A stretch of DNA of 28,463 nucleotides from Oscillibacter sp. (GCA_022796315.1 JAAWIL010000005.1:1-28463), one strand, 5' to 3'; positions 7,536 to 14,629 are shown, numbered from the stretch's first letter. The notes: a model not told the origin generated them from the sequence alone. Made by a program: numbers and translations.

Positions 7536-8108
7536 ATGAAGCTTGTCAGCGGATATTCCTGCCGCCCGGGGAGCTCCCCCGCCGTCCAGAAGCAGGCGGC
7601 GGACACGGTGAAACGGGCCATGACGGACCGCTTCACCGAGCAGCTGAAGTCCTGGGCCAGGGCGGACGCCAAACGGGGCGTTTATATGTCCGGCGGATGC
7701 AATCAGCTCTGCCAGGCGCAGATGCGGGAAAAGGTCTCCCCGGACCGCTCCGCGCCCATGGGGCAGGTGACCTCCGCCATCCAGAAGGCCCTGGCGGAGC
7801 CGGACCCCACGCTGCGTTTTTTGAACCGCCTGCTGGACCAGCTGTCCGGAAAGTGCTCCGCCAAGATCCAGATCCGCCCGGAGGGCCAGACTGCAGAGCT
7901 CCGGGCCCCCAACGGCGAGGTCATCGCCAGCTACAACAGCCTCGGCAGCGGCTGGACGGAGATCCAGACCAAGGCGGAGGGCAAGTTTCTGAGCGAGAGC
8001 GCCGCCGTCTATTACCGGGCCTTCCAGGAGGCCAGGGCCGAGATGAAGGCCGCCGCCCCGGGCCCGCCCGCCCCGGACGGCGCCCCGGCGGTGGATGTGC
8101 TGGCCTAG
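7536..8108 (+). CDS. Conserved-looking hypothetical cytosolic protein
   Basis: A 190-residue protein with no signal peptide or membrane segment. It begins MKLVSGYSC, has two small cysteine clusters (GGCNQLC near 52-58 and KCSA near 106), a basic helix-rich middle, and a Pro/Ala-rich tail (residues about 170-190) that is probably disordered. I do not recognise the family. The ATG is supported by GAGGTGAGG two to five bases upstream, and codon use is that of the neighbours, so the gene is likely real. It stands alone on the plus strand, with ogt divergent to its left and a strong terminator at 8152-8198. The 7277-7535 gap holds the shared upstream region; no clear promoter pair was found in it. 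Confidence 0.6.
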   Translation: MKLVSGYSCRPGSSPAVQKQAADTVKRAMTDRFTEQLKSWARADAKRGVYMSGGCNQLCQAQMREKVSPDRSAPMGQVTSAIQKALAEPDPTLRFLNRLLDQLSGKCSAKIQIRPEGQTAELRAPNGEVIASYNSLGSGWTEIQTKAEGKFLSESAAVYYRAFQEARAEMKAAAPGPPAPDGAPAVDVLA

Positions 8109-8151
8109 GCGAACCGGACCGGACCCGCGGATTCTCCGGCAGGAAACAGGA

Positions 8152-8198
8152 AAGCTCCCTCCCGCGCGGAAGTGTGCGGGAGGGAGCTTCGTTCTTTT
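8152..8198 (+). terminator. Terminator after the 7536 gene
   Basis: Perfect 14-bp stem AAGCTCCCTCCCGC / GCGGGAGGGAGCTT (8152-8165, 8176-8189) followed by CGTTCTTTT. Because the neighbour at 8229 points toward it, it may end transcription from both sides. Confidence 0.8.
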
Positions 8199-8228
8199 GG
8201 GGAGGCCCCCGGAAAACGCGTCCCCGGC

Positions 8229-8585
8229 CTACTCCGTGGGGAGCAGGCGGAAGGGAGCCGGGGCGGAGAACCCTCTCACATGGAGGATGTCCAGGTCCGC
8301 CGCTTCCAGGTCCGGCGCGCCGCCCGCCAGCGCCGTGATCTCCGCCCGGGCCGCCTGCCCGCAGTAGGCCCCCTTGGACACCAGGCAGAGCACGCCAGGG
8401 ATCTCCTTCCAGGTCCCCCGGACCACACAGCCGCAGAACATCTCTCCATCATACAGGGCATACAGGGCCCGCTCGTGGCAGAGCAGGTAAAAATAGGAAA
8501 TCCCCATCTGCCGGGCATACGCCCACATCATCCGCCGGGCTTCCACAAAGCCTCTGCGGCGGTTCACTGATTCCATTCGCAGCAT
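8229..8585 (-). CDS. Small hypothetical protein
   Basis: A 118-residue protein of unknown function. It is rich in Arg at the N-terminus (NRRRGFVEARR), then has aromatic and cysteine-containing strands (YFYLLCHERALYALYDGEMF, CGCVVRGTW). No signal peptide or transmembrane helix is evident. AGGAGG lies six bases before the second of two adjacent ATG codons (8585; the first is 8588), which fixes the start. The gene converges on the 7536 gene, and behind its start lies a 420-base gap containing repeat copy A. The fold and role cannot be stated. Confidence 0.55.
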   Translation of the reverse strand: MLRMESVNRRRGFVEARRMMWAYARQMGISYFYLLCHERALYALYDGEMFCGCVVRGTWKEIPGVLCLVSKGAYCGQAARAEITALAGGAPDLEAADLDILHVRGFSAPAPFRLLPTE

Positions 8586-8750
8586 CATAAACCTCCTGTT
8601 CCGGCCGCTCCGTCTCACCGGGTAAATCCCGCCGGAAACACGCGCCGGATTCCCTGGGAAGCGCAAGTCAAGGCCGCCCATAGGGCCTCCGGCGGCCTCC
8701 GTCGCCGCCGGGTTCCAACGGATCATCTGACGCGCCGGAGCTTCCTTGAC

Positions 8751-8936
8751 GATATAATCAAAACACTTGAAAATCAGTATCCGATTTTCAAGGCGGGCAA
8801 CGCCCGCCAGCACATAACATGTGCCGTGTTTTGCCTATGAAGTCCACCGCTAGGCCGTTTCACGGCCCCTGGGACGCCTATGCGTCCCAGGGTTGAAAAG
8901 AAGCATTTGCTTCTTTTCAACTGCGGTGACTATAGG
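8751..8936 (+). repeat. Dispersed structured repeat, copy A (full length, MITE-like)
   Basis: Ends form an imperfect inverted repeat: GATATAATCAAAACACTTGA on the left and, read inward on the other strand, TATAGTCACCGCAGTTGA on the right. Inside are stems h1 CTTGAAAATC/GATTTTCAAG (8766-8792), h2 GGCGGGC/GCCCGCC (8792-8808), h3 GCACAT/ATGTGC (8810-8824), h4 GGCCGT/ACGGCC (8853-8867), h5 CCTGGGACGC/GCGTCCCAGG (8868-8891) and h6, 14 bp (8892-8921). A closing helix GTC(C)ACCGC/GCGGTGAC (8842-8930) encloses h4-h6. It lies in the 8586-9008 gap; the rest of that gap (8586-8750, 8937-9008) shows nothing recognisable. No transposase gene is near. Confidence 0.8.
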
Positions 8937-9008
8937 ATACCCCCAGAGTTTGAAAATGCTGTGAACGAATGGTAGCGAATTTTTGAATTTTCCATCTGGC
9001 GGGGCATC

Positions 9009-9518
9009 CTACCTCAGAGACGTGTGCCCCAGGGCCCTGAACAGGCAGGCCGCCAGCAGCCCCGTCACCGTCCCGGTCAGCAGGGACACCCCCAGCAGCA
9101 CCGGCAGATACCCCACCGGCGCCCGGCTGCCCAGGGTCAGCACCGCCGCCGCCACCTGCCCGCAGCTGTGGGCCGCCGCGCCGCCTATGGACACCCCGTA
9201 GACCGACAGCCGCCGCCTGCGGGACAGCGGGATCATCGCCCCCATGGCGGAGAGCCCTCCCAGCAGGGAGAAGATCAGGGCGTTCATGTTCCCCGCGAAC
9301 ACCGCCCCCAGCAGGCAGCGCCCCGTCAGAATCAGCAGGGCCTGTCCGGGGCCCAGGGCGTACAGGGCAAAGAGGGTCACCACGTTGGCCAGGCCCAGCT
9401 TCACGCCGGGCAGGGGAATCGCCGCCGCCAGAGGGAAGAGATTTTCCAGATAGCTCAGGGCCAGGGCCAGGGCCGTCAGCAGGGCGCAGGTGGTCAGTTC
9501 CTTGGTGGTCAGCTTCAA
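9009..9518 (-). CDS. Gx transporter family (heptaprenyl diphosphate synthase component I-like) membrane protein
   Basis: A 169-residue integral membrane protein with about five hydrophobic segments, of the family named either Gx transporter or heptaprenyl diphosphate synthase component I. The conserved LENLFPLAAAIPLPGVKLGL, with the PGVKLGLAN signature, is at about residues 24-45, and RCLLGAVFAG follows. It starts at TTG 9518 behind GGGGGCGGGCGGAG, 14 bases after the stop of the NusG-II gene, and is the last gene of an operon with that protein and the ApbE-like lipoprotein. In flavin-based extracellular electron transfer loci of Gram-positives, proteins of these same families occur together. 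The substrate or true role is not established; the name should not be read as proof of prenyl synthesis. Confidence 0.85.
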   Translation of the reverse strand: MKLTTKELTTCALLTALALALSYLENLFPLAAAIPLPGVKLGLANVVTLFALYALGPGQALLILTGRCLLGAVFAGNMNALIFSLLGGLSAMGAMIPLSRRRRLSVYGVSIGGAAAHSCGQVAAAVLTLGSRAPVGYLPVLLGVSLLTGTVTGLLAACLFRALGHTSLR

Positions 9519-9532
9519 CTCCGCCCGCCCCC

Positions 9533-9982
9533 TTATCCAATCACAATATCCGGCCCGCCGCCGGTCCCGCCGCCCTCCAGGCGGATGATGATCCGGGCCG
9601 GCAGGCAGACGGCGCTCTGGCCCCCCCGGGTAATCGTGCCGGTGCGGACGCAGTCCTGGGTGGGACAGTCGGCATGGGCCACCCGGATGCCCCGCGCCCC
9701 CCCGGCGGGCTGGCCCCCCGGCGTGGAGACCGCCTCCCCGGCGCGGACCTCCAGGGTATAGCCGTTGTTCTCATAGATCCGGGGCGCCTCCAGCAGCTCC
9801 TCCGGCGCGAAGCGGTCCACCTCCCGGCCGTCCACCGTCACCACCGCCGTCAGACCGCCGGAGGCCCGGCCCGCCGCGCGGCTCATGGCCAGCAGGCATC
9901 CCCCGGCCAGCAGCACCACCGCCAGCACCACCAGACCGTCCCACACCGTGGGCCTGAGCTCAGGAGACCGTCTCATAGGCAT
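9533..9982 (-). CDS. NusG domain II-containing membrane-anchored protein
   Basis: A 149-residue protein with one N-terminal membrane anchor (about 13-33) and an extracytoplasmic NusG domain II fold. The diagnostic segment is VAHADCPTQDCVRTGTITR (Cys106, Cys111), then GQSAVCLPARIII (Cys126); the pattern CPxxxCV...GxxxVCLP is that of the family. It is not a NusG elongation factor. Its start overlaps the end of the apbE-like gene by 23 bases with GGGGGAG just upstream, and it is followed 14 bases later by the Gx transporter gene, so the three are co-translated from one message. The context suggests a part in membrane redox or flavin chemistry; the molecular function is unknown. Confidence 0.85.
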   Translation of the reverse strand: MPMRRSPELRPTVWDGLVVLAVVLLAGGCLLAMSRAAGRASGGLTAVVTVDGREVDRFAPEELLEAPRIYENNGYTLEVRAGEAVSTPGGQPAGGARGIRVAHADCPTQDCVRTGTITRGGQSAVCLPARIIIRLEGGGTGGGPDIVIG

Positions 9983-11012
9983 AGCCGCTCTCCCCCTCCG
10001 GCGTAAAGATCCCCTCCAGGCCGGAGGTACTCACCACCCGGCCGTCCGCCGTCACCAGCACCATCTGGAAGTCGTACCCGCCGTTCCGCCAGAACTCCAG
10101 GGCCCGCTCCTCCCCCATAACGAAGAGCGCGGTGGAGAAGGCGTCGCACATGGCCCCATTGCCCGGCGTCCGGGCCGGGGCGTCCTCCCCCGCCGGGGCC
10201 ACCACGGTGACGGACACCAGGCCGCTTTCGGCGGGAAATCCTGTGGCGGGATCAAGAATGTGGTGATAAGTGACGCCATTTTGCTCAAAATACCGTTGGT
10301 AACCTCCGGAGGTCACCGCGAAGGCGTCCTCCAGGCCCAGGGCGCCCACAAACCGCTGCTGTTCGGGATACCGGGGGTCCTGAACGCCCACCCGCCAGGG
10401 GTCCCCGTCGGGCCGGGTCCCCCAGGCCAGCACGTTTCCCCCCAGGGACACCCAGCCCCTGGGACTGCCCGCCTCCCGGAAGATGGTCCGCAGGCAGTCG
10501 GCGGCGTAGCCCTTCGCGATGCCGCCCAGGTCCACCTCCGTCCCCGGGTCCAGCCGGACGGACACGCCGTCCTCCGCCAAGCGGACCCGCTCCATGCCCA
10601 CCTGTCCCAGGCGCTCCGCCAGAAGGTCCGGGGAGGGCACCTGCCGGGTCTCCTCCGTAAAGCCCCAGGCGTCCATCACCGGGGCGATGGTCACGTCAAA
10701 GGCCCCGCCGGCCGCGTCGGAATACCCCGCCGCCGCCTCCAGCAGACGCCAGAGCTCCCCGCCGGTCTCCACCTGCTGTCCAGAGCGCTCATTCAGGCGG
10801 CTCACCGCGCTGTCCGCCGCCGTCCGGGAGAGCAGCCCCTCCAGCCGCCGGATCTCCGCCTCCGCCTCTGCGGCGGCGTTCTCCCCGCCGTAGACGCAGA
10901 AGGTCATCGCGGTGTCCATGGCCAGGAACTGCCGTTCCACCGGCTGTTCCGCCGGAGCGGCGCAGGCCGTCAGCAGCAGCGCCAGGGCTGCCAGGGCAAG
11001 CAATCGTCTCAT
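9960..11012 (-). CDS. apbE: FAD:protein FMN transferase, lipoprotein form
   Basis: A 350-residue ApbE/FmnB-type enzyme, which attaches FMN from FAD to a threonine of extracytoplasmic redox proteins. The signal peptide ends in the lipobox LTAC (Cys17). Family motifs appear in order: MDTAMTF, AAGGAFDVTIAPVMDAWGF, VDLGGIAKGYAAD, the GNVLAWG strand, and HHILDPATGFPAE, with a Mg-binding GAMCDAFSTALFVMG near the C-terminus. The ATG at 11012 follows GGAGGCGG, and a promoter with perfect spacing lies at 11049-11077. It heads the operon with the NusG-II and Gx transporter genes. Its flavinylation target, which would carry a D(S/T)xSxAT-type motif, is not in this window. Confidence 0.93.
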   Translation of the reverse strand: MRRLLALAALALLLTACAAPAEQPVERQFLAMDTAMTFCVYGGENAAAEAEAEIRRLEGLLSRTAADSAVSRLNERSGQQVETGGELWRLLEAAAGYSDAAGGAFDVTIAPVMDAWGFTEETRQVPSPDLLAERLGQVGMERVRLAEDGVSVRLDPGTEVDLGGIAKGYAADCLRTIFREAGSPRGWVSLGGNVLAWGTRPDGDPWRVGVQDPRYPEQQRFVGALGLEDAFAVTSGGYQRYFEQNGVTYHHILDPATGFPAESGLVSVTVVAPAGEDAPARTPGNGAMCDAFSTALFVMGEERALEFWRNGGYDFQMVLVTADGRVVSTSGLEGIFTPEGESGYAYETVS

Positions 11013-11048
11013 GTTCCGCCTCCGTCGTCTTTTCAAAAACTTATCCGC

Positions 11049-11077
11049 AGTATACCACGCTTTTCCCGGAATCTCAA
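11049..11077 (-). promoter_or_regulatory. Promoter of the apbE operon
   Basis: Minus strand TTGAGA (11072-11077), 17-bp spacer, TATACT (11049-11054), 37 bases before the ATG. Confidence 0.7.
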
Positions 11078-11117
11078 CCATCGTCCCCGCGGCGGAAAAA
11101 GATTCAGGGAATTCCTC

Positions 11118-11146
11118 TTGCAAATGGGGGAAAAGTCTGCTATAAT
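11118..11146 (+). promoter_or_regulatory. Promoter of the 11212 membrane protein
   Basis: TTGCAA (11118-11123), 17-bp spacer, perfect TATAAT (11141-11146). It is divergent from the apbE promoter with 40 bp between the two -35 boxes. Confidence 0.75.
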
Positions 11147-11211
11147 ACTGGAACGTGTCGGGTGTGTGTCCGGCATCACGGAAGAAATATGCCCTTTGGA
11201 GGTCGTAATAG

Positions 11212-11958
11212 ATGTCTAAAAACACAAATAAGCGGGCCAAGTCCGTCAAGCGGGACGAGCCCATGAACGGCGCTATGAAGTTTTTCCTGGCTGGCTGCGT
11301 GGCGGAGCTGTATCTGCTGATTGTCCAGCGCTGCTACGTCCGGGCGGACTCCGATCTTCAGCGGATCGCCTGGTACGATCAGTACCTGTGGGTCCTGCTG
11401 GGCCTGGGCCTGGCGGTGCTGGCGGCGGGAGCGGCGTGCTCCTACCTCTGGCGGCAGGACCCGAAGAAGCGGATCATCGGCTGGGGCCTGGCCGGAGCCG
11501 GGGCGTATGTGGCCGTGGTGTCCGGGCTGGTCCGGTGGAACATGTCCACCATGACGCTGATGATGGTGGTTGTGCCGGTGGTGATCCTGCTGGGCATCCT
11601 GTGGAGCCTGTACGACCGGGAGTGCGCCCTGTCCCTGACGGTTCTGGGGACCTCCCTCATCGTCCTGTGGGTCTGCCGCCGGGTGATATCCAGCGCCTTT
11701 GTGGGAATTTACGTGAAGGTGGCCGTTGTGGTCTATCTGGCGCTGCTGGCGGCTCTGGTGTACCTGACCAAGACCGGAAAGCTTGGAAAACTCCTCCCCG
11801 CCAAGGCGGACCCTCTTCCGGTGCTTGTGGCCTGCGGGCTGTCCATGATTGCGATTGCCACCGCCCTGGTGAACCTGACGGCAGCCTACTATGCCATGTG
11901 GGCCCTGGCGATTGTGGTGTTCGGTCTGGCGGTGTACTATACCGTCAAGCAGCTCTGA
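11212..11958 (+). CDS. Polytopic membrane protein of unknown function
   Basis: A 248-residue protein with a basic, soluble N-terminus (KNTNKRAKSVKRDE) followed by about seven hydrophobic helices; stretches such as LWVLLGLGLAVLAAGAA and MTLMMVVVPVVILLGILWSL are typical transmembrane segments. No catalytic or transport motif is visible. The ATG follows GGAGG by nine bases and a near-consensus promoter. It is monocistronic, ending in a bidirectional terminator shared with cutC, and is divergent from the apbE operon with which it may share control. I cannot assign a family. Confidence 0.75.
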   Translation: MSKNTNKRAKSVKRDEPMNGAMKFFLAGCVAELYLLIVQRCYVRADSDLQRIAWYDQYLWVLLGLGLAVLAAGAACSYLWRQDPKKRIIGWGLAGAGAYVAVVSGLVRWNMSTMTLMMVVVPVVILLGILWSLYDRECALSLTVLGTSLIVLWVCRRVISSAFVGIYVKVAVVVYLALLAALVYLTKTGKLGKLLPAKADPLPVLVACGLSMIAIATALVNLTAAYYAMWALAIVVFGLAVYYTVKQL

Positions 11959-11998
11959 GCGCCGCCTCTCCCCGGTTGATTCCATTGTTATTATAAAG

Positions 11999-12025
11999 AG
12001 CAGACCGTCCGTAGGACGGTCTGCT
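11999..12025. terminator. Bidirectional terminator between convergent genes
   Basis: Perfect 12-bp stem AGCAGACCGTCC / GGACGGTCTGCT with a GTA loop. The right side is T-rich (GCTTATATTTATTT) and the left side A-rich (TTATAAAG), so it can serve both the 11212 gene and cutC. Confidence 0.8.
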
Positions 12026-12033
12026 GCTTATAT

Positions 12034-12792
12034 TTATTTCGCCGGAAGACTGTGTACAATCTGGGCACAGGCCCGGAAGGCCTCCTCGTCGGTCCGCCAC
12101 AGCTCATACTCCGACAGGGACGGCAGCCCCATGGAGACCGTCTCCTTGCGGTAGATCATGCCGCTGTCCACCGGGCCGCTGCGGCCGCTGGTGTGGAACA
12201 CCCGGATGCCCGTGGCCCGAAAGATGTCCTCGATGTTCTGCCGCTTCACGCCGCCGCCCGCCATGAGGTCGATCCGGCCCGCGGCTTTTTGAAAGAGCGC
12301 TCCCAGAAGGGGTGCTCCCGCCGCCGCGCTGGAGGCCTGGCCGGAGGTCAGAATCGTCCGGCAGCCCAGGCCGATGGCGGTCTCCAGGGCGGCAAAGGGG
12401 TCCCTTGTCATGTCAAAGGCCCGGTGGAGGGTCACCTCCATGCTGCCGGCGCAGTCCATCATCCGCCGCATCCGCGCCTCGTCCAGGTCCCCCTGGGCCG
12501 TCAGGGCGCCGATGACCACGCCGTTGGCCCCCAGGTCCCGGAACATCCGGATCTCCTCGCACATCTCCTCCAGCTCCTCCTCCGTATAGAGGAAGTCCCC
12601 GAAGCGGGGGCGGATCAGCACATTTACCTTGACCGTAAAGTCCCGCCGCACCTGGCGGAAGAGGGCGGCGGAGGGGGTTGTGCCGCCGATGGCCAGATTG
12701 GCGCAGAGCTCCAGGCGGTCGGCGCCGCCCCGGCAGGCCGCCCCGCAGGAGGCGTAGGAGTCCACACAGCCCTCGATCCATGGTTGATTCAT
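12034..12792 (-). CDS. cutC: CutC family protein
   Basis: A 252-residue TIM-barrel protein of the CutC family (E. coli CutC is 248), historically linked to copper tolerance although the biochemical activity is unproven. The N-terminal strand EGCVDSYASC is followed by the signature GGADRLELCANLAIGGTTPS (about 23-42), then VLIRPRFGDFLYTEEE, HRAFDM and GGGVKRQNI. The ATG at 12792 has GGGAGGAACCGG directly upstream; the frame stays open to 12921 but the extra residues are not family-like. It has its own promoter at 12848-12876 and is divergent from the MgtC pair. Confidence 0.92.
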   Translation of the reverse strand: MNQPWIEGCVDSYASCGAACRGGADRLELCANLAIGGTTPSAALFRQVRRDFTVKVNVLIRPRFGDFLYTEEELEEMCEEIRMFRDLGANGVVIGALTAQGDLDEARMRRMMDCAGSMEVTLHRAFDMTRDPFAALETAIGLGCRTILTSGQASSAAAGAPLLGALFQKAAGRIDLMAGGGVKRQNIEDIFRATGIRVFHTSGRSGPVDSGMIYRKETVSMGLPSLSEYELWRTDEEAFRACAQIVHSLPAK

Positions 12793-12847
12793 ATCCGGTT
12801 CCTCCCGTTTCTCGTCTCCGCGGTCCGGAGGACCTGCGGGCCCCTCT

Positions 12848-12876
12848 ATCATACCATGTTCCGCCGGGTTCCGCAA
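12848..12876 (-). promoter_or_regulatory. Promoter of cutC
   Basis: Minus strand TTGCGG (12871-12876), 17-bp spacer, TATGAT (12848-12853). Confidence 0.55.
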
Positions 12877-12919
12877 CAGCGGTCCGGCAGACCCCAACCC
12901 CAAAGGACGGTGCTCTCTC

Positions 12920-13648
12920 ATGATTGAATCCCTTGACTACCTGCGGGAACTGAATTTCCCCTCCCTGGTGCTGCGGCTGACTCTGGCCATGCTCCTGGGC
13001 GGCGTCATCGGCCTGGACCGGGGCTACAAGCGCCGGGCTGCGGGCTTCCGCACCTATATGCTGGTATGCCTGGGGGCAGCTCTGGCGGGCATTGTCGGCC
13101 AGTACCTCTACGTCATGGGCACCACCGAGTGGGCCGAGATCTCGGCCTTGATTGACAACAAGAAGGTGGATGTCTCCCGCATCGGGGCCAAGGCCATCGG
13201 CGGCGTGGGCTTCCTGGGGGCCGGGACCATCATCGTCACCGGCCGGCAGGAGGTGAAGGGCCTCACCACAGCGGCGGGTCTCTGGGCCTCCGCCTGCATG
13301 GGCATCGCCATCGGAGCCGGGTTTTACGAGTGCGTCCTGCTGGCCTTTGCGCTGATCTTTCTGTGCATCCGCTTCCTGCCCTTTCTGGAGGTCCTGGTCA
13401 TTGAGAACGCCCGCAACATGAACCTCTATGTGGAGTTCACATCCCTGGACGATTTGGGGAGCATCATCAGCTGCATCAAGGCCCAGGATGCCCAAATTTA
13501 TGAGGTGGAGCTGAATCACGGCCGGCAGGAGCACTCCCAGCGGCCCGGGGCCGTCTTCTCCATCCGGCTGAACCACAAAACCCATCACGAGCAGGTGCTG
13601 GCGGCCATCGCGGCAGTGGAGTCTGTCACCACCATCGACGAGATTTAG
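12920..13648 (+). CDS. MgtC/SapB family membrane protein (first of tandem pair)
   Basis: A 242-residue inner-membrane protein of the MgtC/SapB family. The N-terminal half has about five helices with the family motifs GGVIGLDRGYKRRAAGFRT (residues about 27-45), GVGFLGAGTIIV and VKGLTTAAGLWASA. The C-terminal cytosolic part (about 165-242), with LNHKTHHEQVLAAIA, resembles an ACT-like regulatory domain. In pathogens MgtC inhibits F1Fo ATPase and supports growth at low Mg; that role cannot be transferred safely here. Its sister lies 12 bases downstream. No strong ribosome binding site is seen, only AAAGGA at some distance from the ATG. Confidence 0.88.
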   Translation: MIESLDYLRELNFPSLVLRLTLAMLLGGVIGLDRGYKRRAAGFRTYMLVCLGAALAGIVGQYLYVMGTTEWAEISALIDNKKVDVSRIGAKAIGGVGFLGAGTIIVTGRQEVKGLTTAAGLWASACMGIAIGAGFYECVLLAFALIFLCIRFLPFLEVLVIENARNMNLYVEFTSLDDLGSIISCIKAQDAQIYEVELNHGRQEHSQRPGAVFSIRLNHKTHHEQVLAAIAAVESVTTIDEI

Positions 13649-13660
13649 GAGGGGTGCGCC

Positions 13661-14353
13661 ATGCTATCCATCTTTGACGGCCTTCGGGACATCACCCTGG
13701 CCTCTGTGGCCCTGCGCCTGGTGCTGGCGGTACTCTGCGGCGGCGTGGTGGGCCTGGAGCGGGAGTACAAGCGCCGTTCGGCGGGCTTTCGGACCCATAT
13801 TCTGATCTGCCTGGGGGCGGCCATGACCACCATGACCAGCCAGCATCTGTTTTTGAACATGCACTACTATCTGGACATGGCCCGGATGGGGGCCGGGGTG
13901 GTCTCCGGCATCGGCTTCATCGGCGCCGGAACCATCATCGTCACCCGCCACCAGCGGGTGAAGGGCCTCACCACGGCGGCGGGTCTCTGGGCGGTGGCCA
14001 TTGTGGGGCTGGCCCTGGGGGCCGGGTTCTACGAGGGCGGCCTGTGTACGGCGGCCCTGATCCTGCTGGCGGAGCTGCTCTTTGCCCGGCTGGAGTACTG
14101 GATCATGGACAACGCCCCGGAGATCAACCTGTACATGGAGTACGCGGACAAGACCTGTCTGGAGCGGGTGCTGAAGCTGTACCGGGAGTGGAATCTCACC
14201 GTATTGAACATGGAGATCACCCGGGACAGCAGCAGCGAAAAGCACAGCGCCTGTGCCATCTTCTCCCTCCGGCTGAACCGGAAGACCAACGCCCGGAAGA
14301 TCCTGGCGGAGCTGGGTCAGGTAGAGGGCATGGTCTCCGTGGAGGAGCTGTAA
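13661..14353 (+). CDS. MgtC/SapB family membrane protein (second of tandem pair)
   Basis: A 230-residue paralogue of the preceding gene, with the same layout: GGVVGLEREYKRRSAGFRTH, GIGFIGAGTIIV, VKGLTTAAGLWAVA, and a soluble ACT-like tail with LRLNRKTNARKILAEL. AGGAGGGGTGCGCC sits just before the ATG, much stronger than the site of the first gene. The two differ most in the loop between helices 2 and 3 (ALIDNKKVDVSRIG in the first, YYLDMARMG in the second) and in the tail, which points to an old duplication and possibly to a heteromeric complex (inferred). A strong terminator follows at 14393-14423. Confidence 0.9.
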   Translation: MLSIFDGLRDITLASVALRLVLAVLCGGVVGLEREYKRRSAGFRTHILICLGAAMTTMTSQHLFLNMHYYLDMARMGAGVVSGIGFIGAGTIIVTRHQRVKGLTTAAGLWAVAIVGLALGAGFYEGGLCTAALILLAELLFARLEYWIMDNAPEINLYMEYADKTCLERVLKLYREWNLTVLNMEITRDSSSEKHSACAIFSLRLNRKTNARKILAELGQVEGMVSVEEL

Positions 14354-14392
14354 CCGGAAGCGGGCGGCTCCCGCTAACGAAAACCTCTGAAA

Positions 14393-14423
14393 AGAGCGGC
14401 CCGCGCTGTGCGCGGGCCGCTCT
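14393..14423 (+). terminator. Hairpin terminator after the MgtC pair
   Basis: Perfect 14-bp stem AGAGCGGCCCGCGC / GCGCGGGCCGCTCT with a TGT loop, 40 bases after the stop. A T-run is lacking, so it may act with the next hairpin (14426-14455), whose arm holds GTTTTCG. Confidence 0.55.
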
Positions 14424-14425
14424 GC

Positions 14426-14618
14426 AGGCTGTCGAAAAAGTGTTTTCGACAGCCTGAGCAAGTTTTCAGAACTTTAAAAAAGTTCTGAAAACTTATGATT
14501 GAAATGGCGCAGGGAACCCTTCCTGGGTTCCCCGCACACACCCCTCCTTCCCGTCAAAGGAATCTCCCCCGTTTTTCGACAAGCTGAAGAGCGGCCCGCG
14601 CTGTGCGTGGGCCGCTCT
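14426..14618. repeat. Bank of palindromes between the MgtC pair and degV
   Basis: After the first stem come a perfect 13-bp stem AGGCTGTCGAAAA/TTTTCGACAGCCT (14426-14455), a perfect 15-bp stem AAGTTTTCAGAACTT/AAGTTCTGAAAACTT (14460-14494), an 8-bp stem GGGAACCC/GGGTTCCC (14512-14532), and a near-copy of the first GC hairpin (14588-14618), in which one C-to-T change still pairs as G-T. The duplicated GC hairpins and the shared TTTTTCGAC motif suggest a composite, possibly mobile, palindromic element. The gap 14354-14746 holds no gene. Confidence 0.65.
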
Positions 14619-14629
14619 GCTTCTCAATT

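Noticed and set aside
8842..8930. Cloverleaf-like fold that might be a tRNA
   Set aside because: Arm lengths are wrong (10- and 14-bp arms, no TTC loop motif, no CCA-compatible acceptor), and the sequence recurs as a repeat.
8917..9540. Minus-strand frame overlapping the Gx transporter gene
   Set aside because: Gly/Pro/Arg-rich, lacks hydrophobic segments and is an offset frame of the transporter gene.
12034..12921. Longer CutC starting at 12921
   Set aside because: The extra 43 residues are not family-like, and the promoter and ribosome binding site support 12792.
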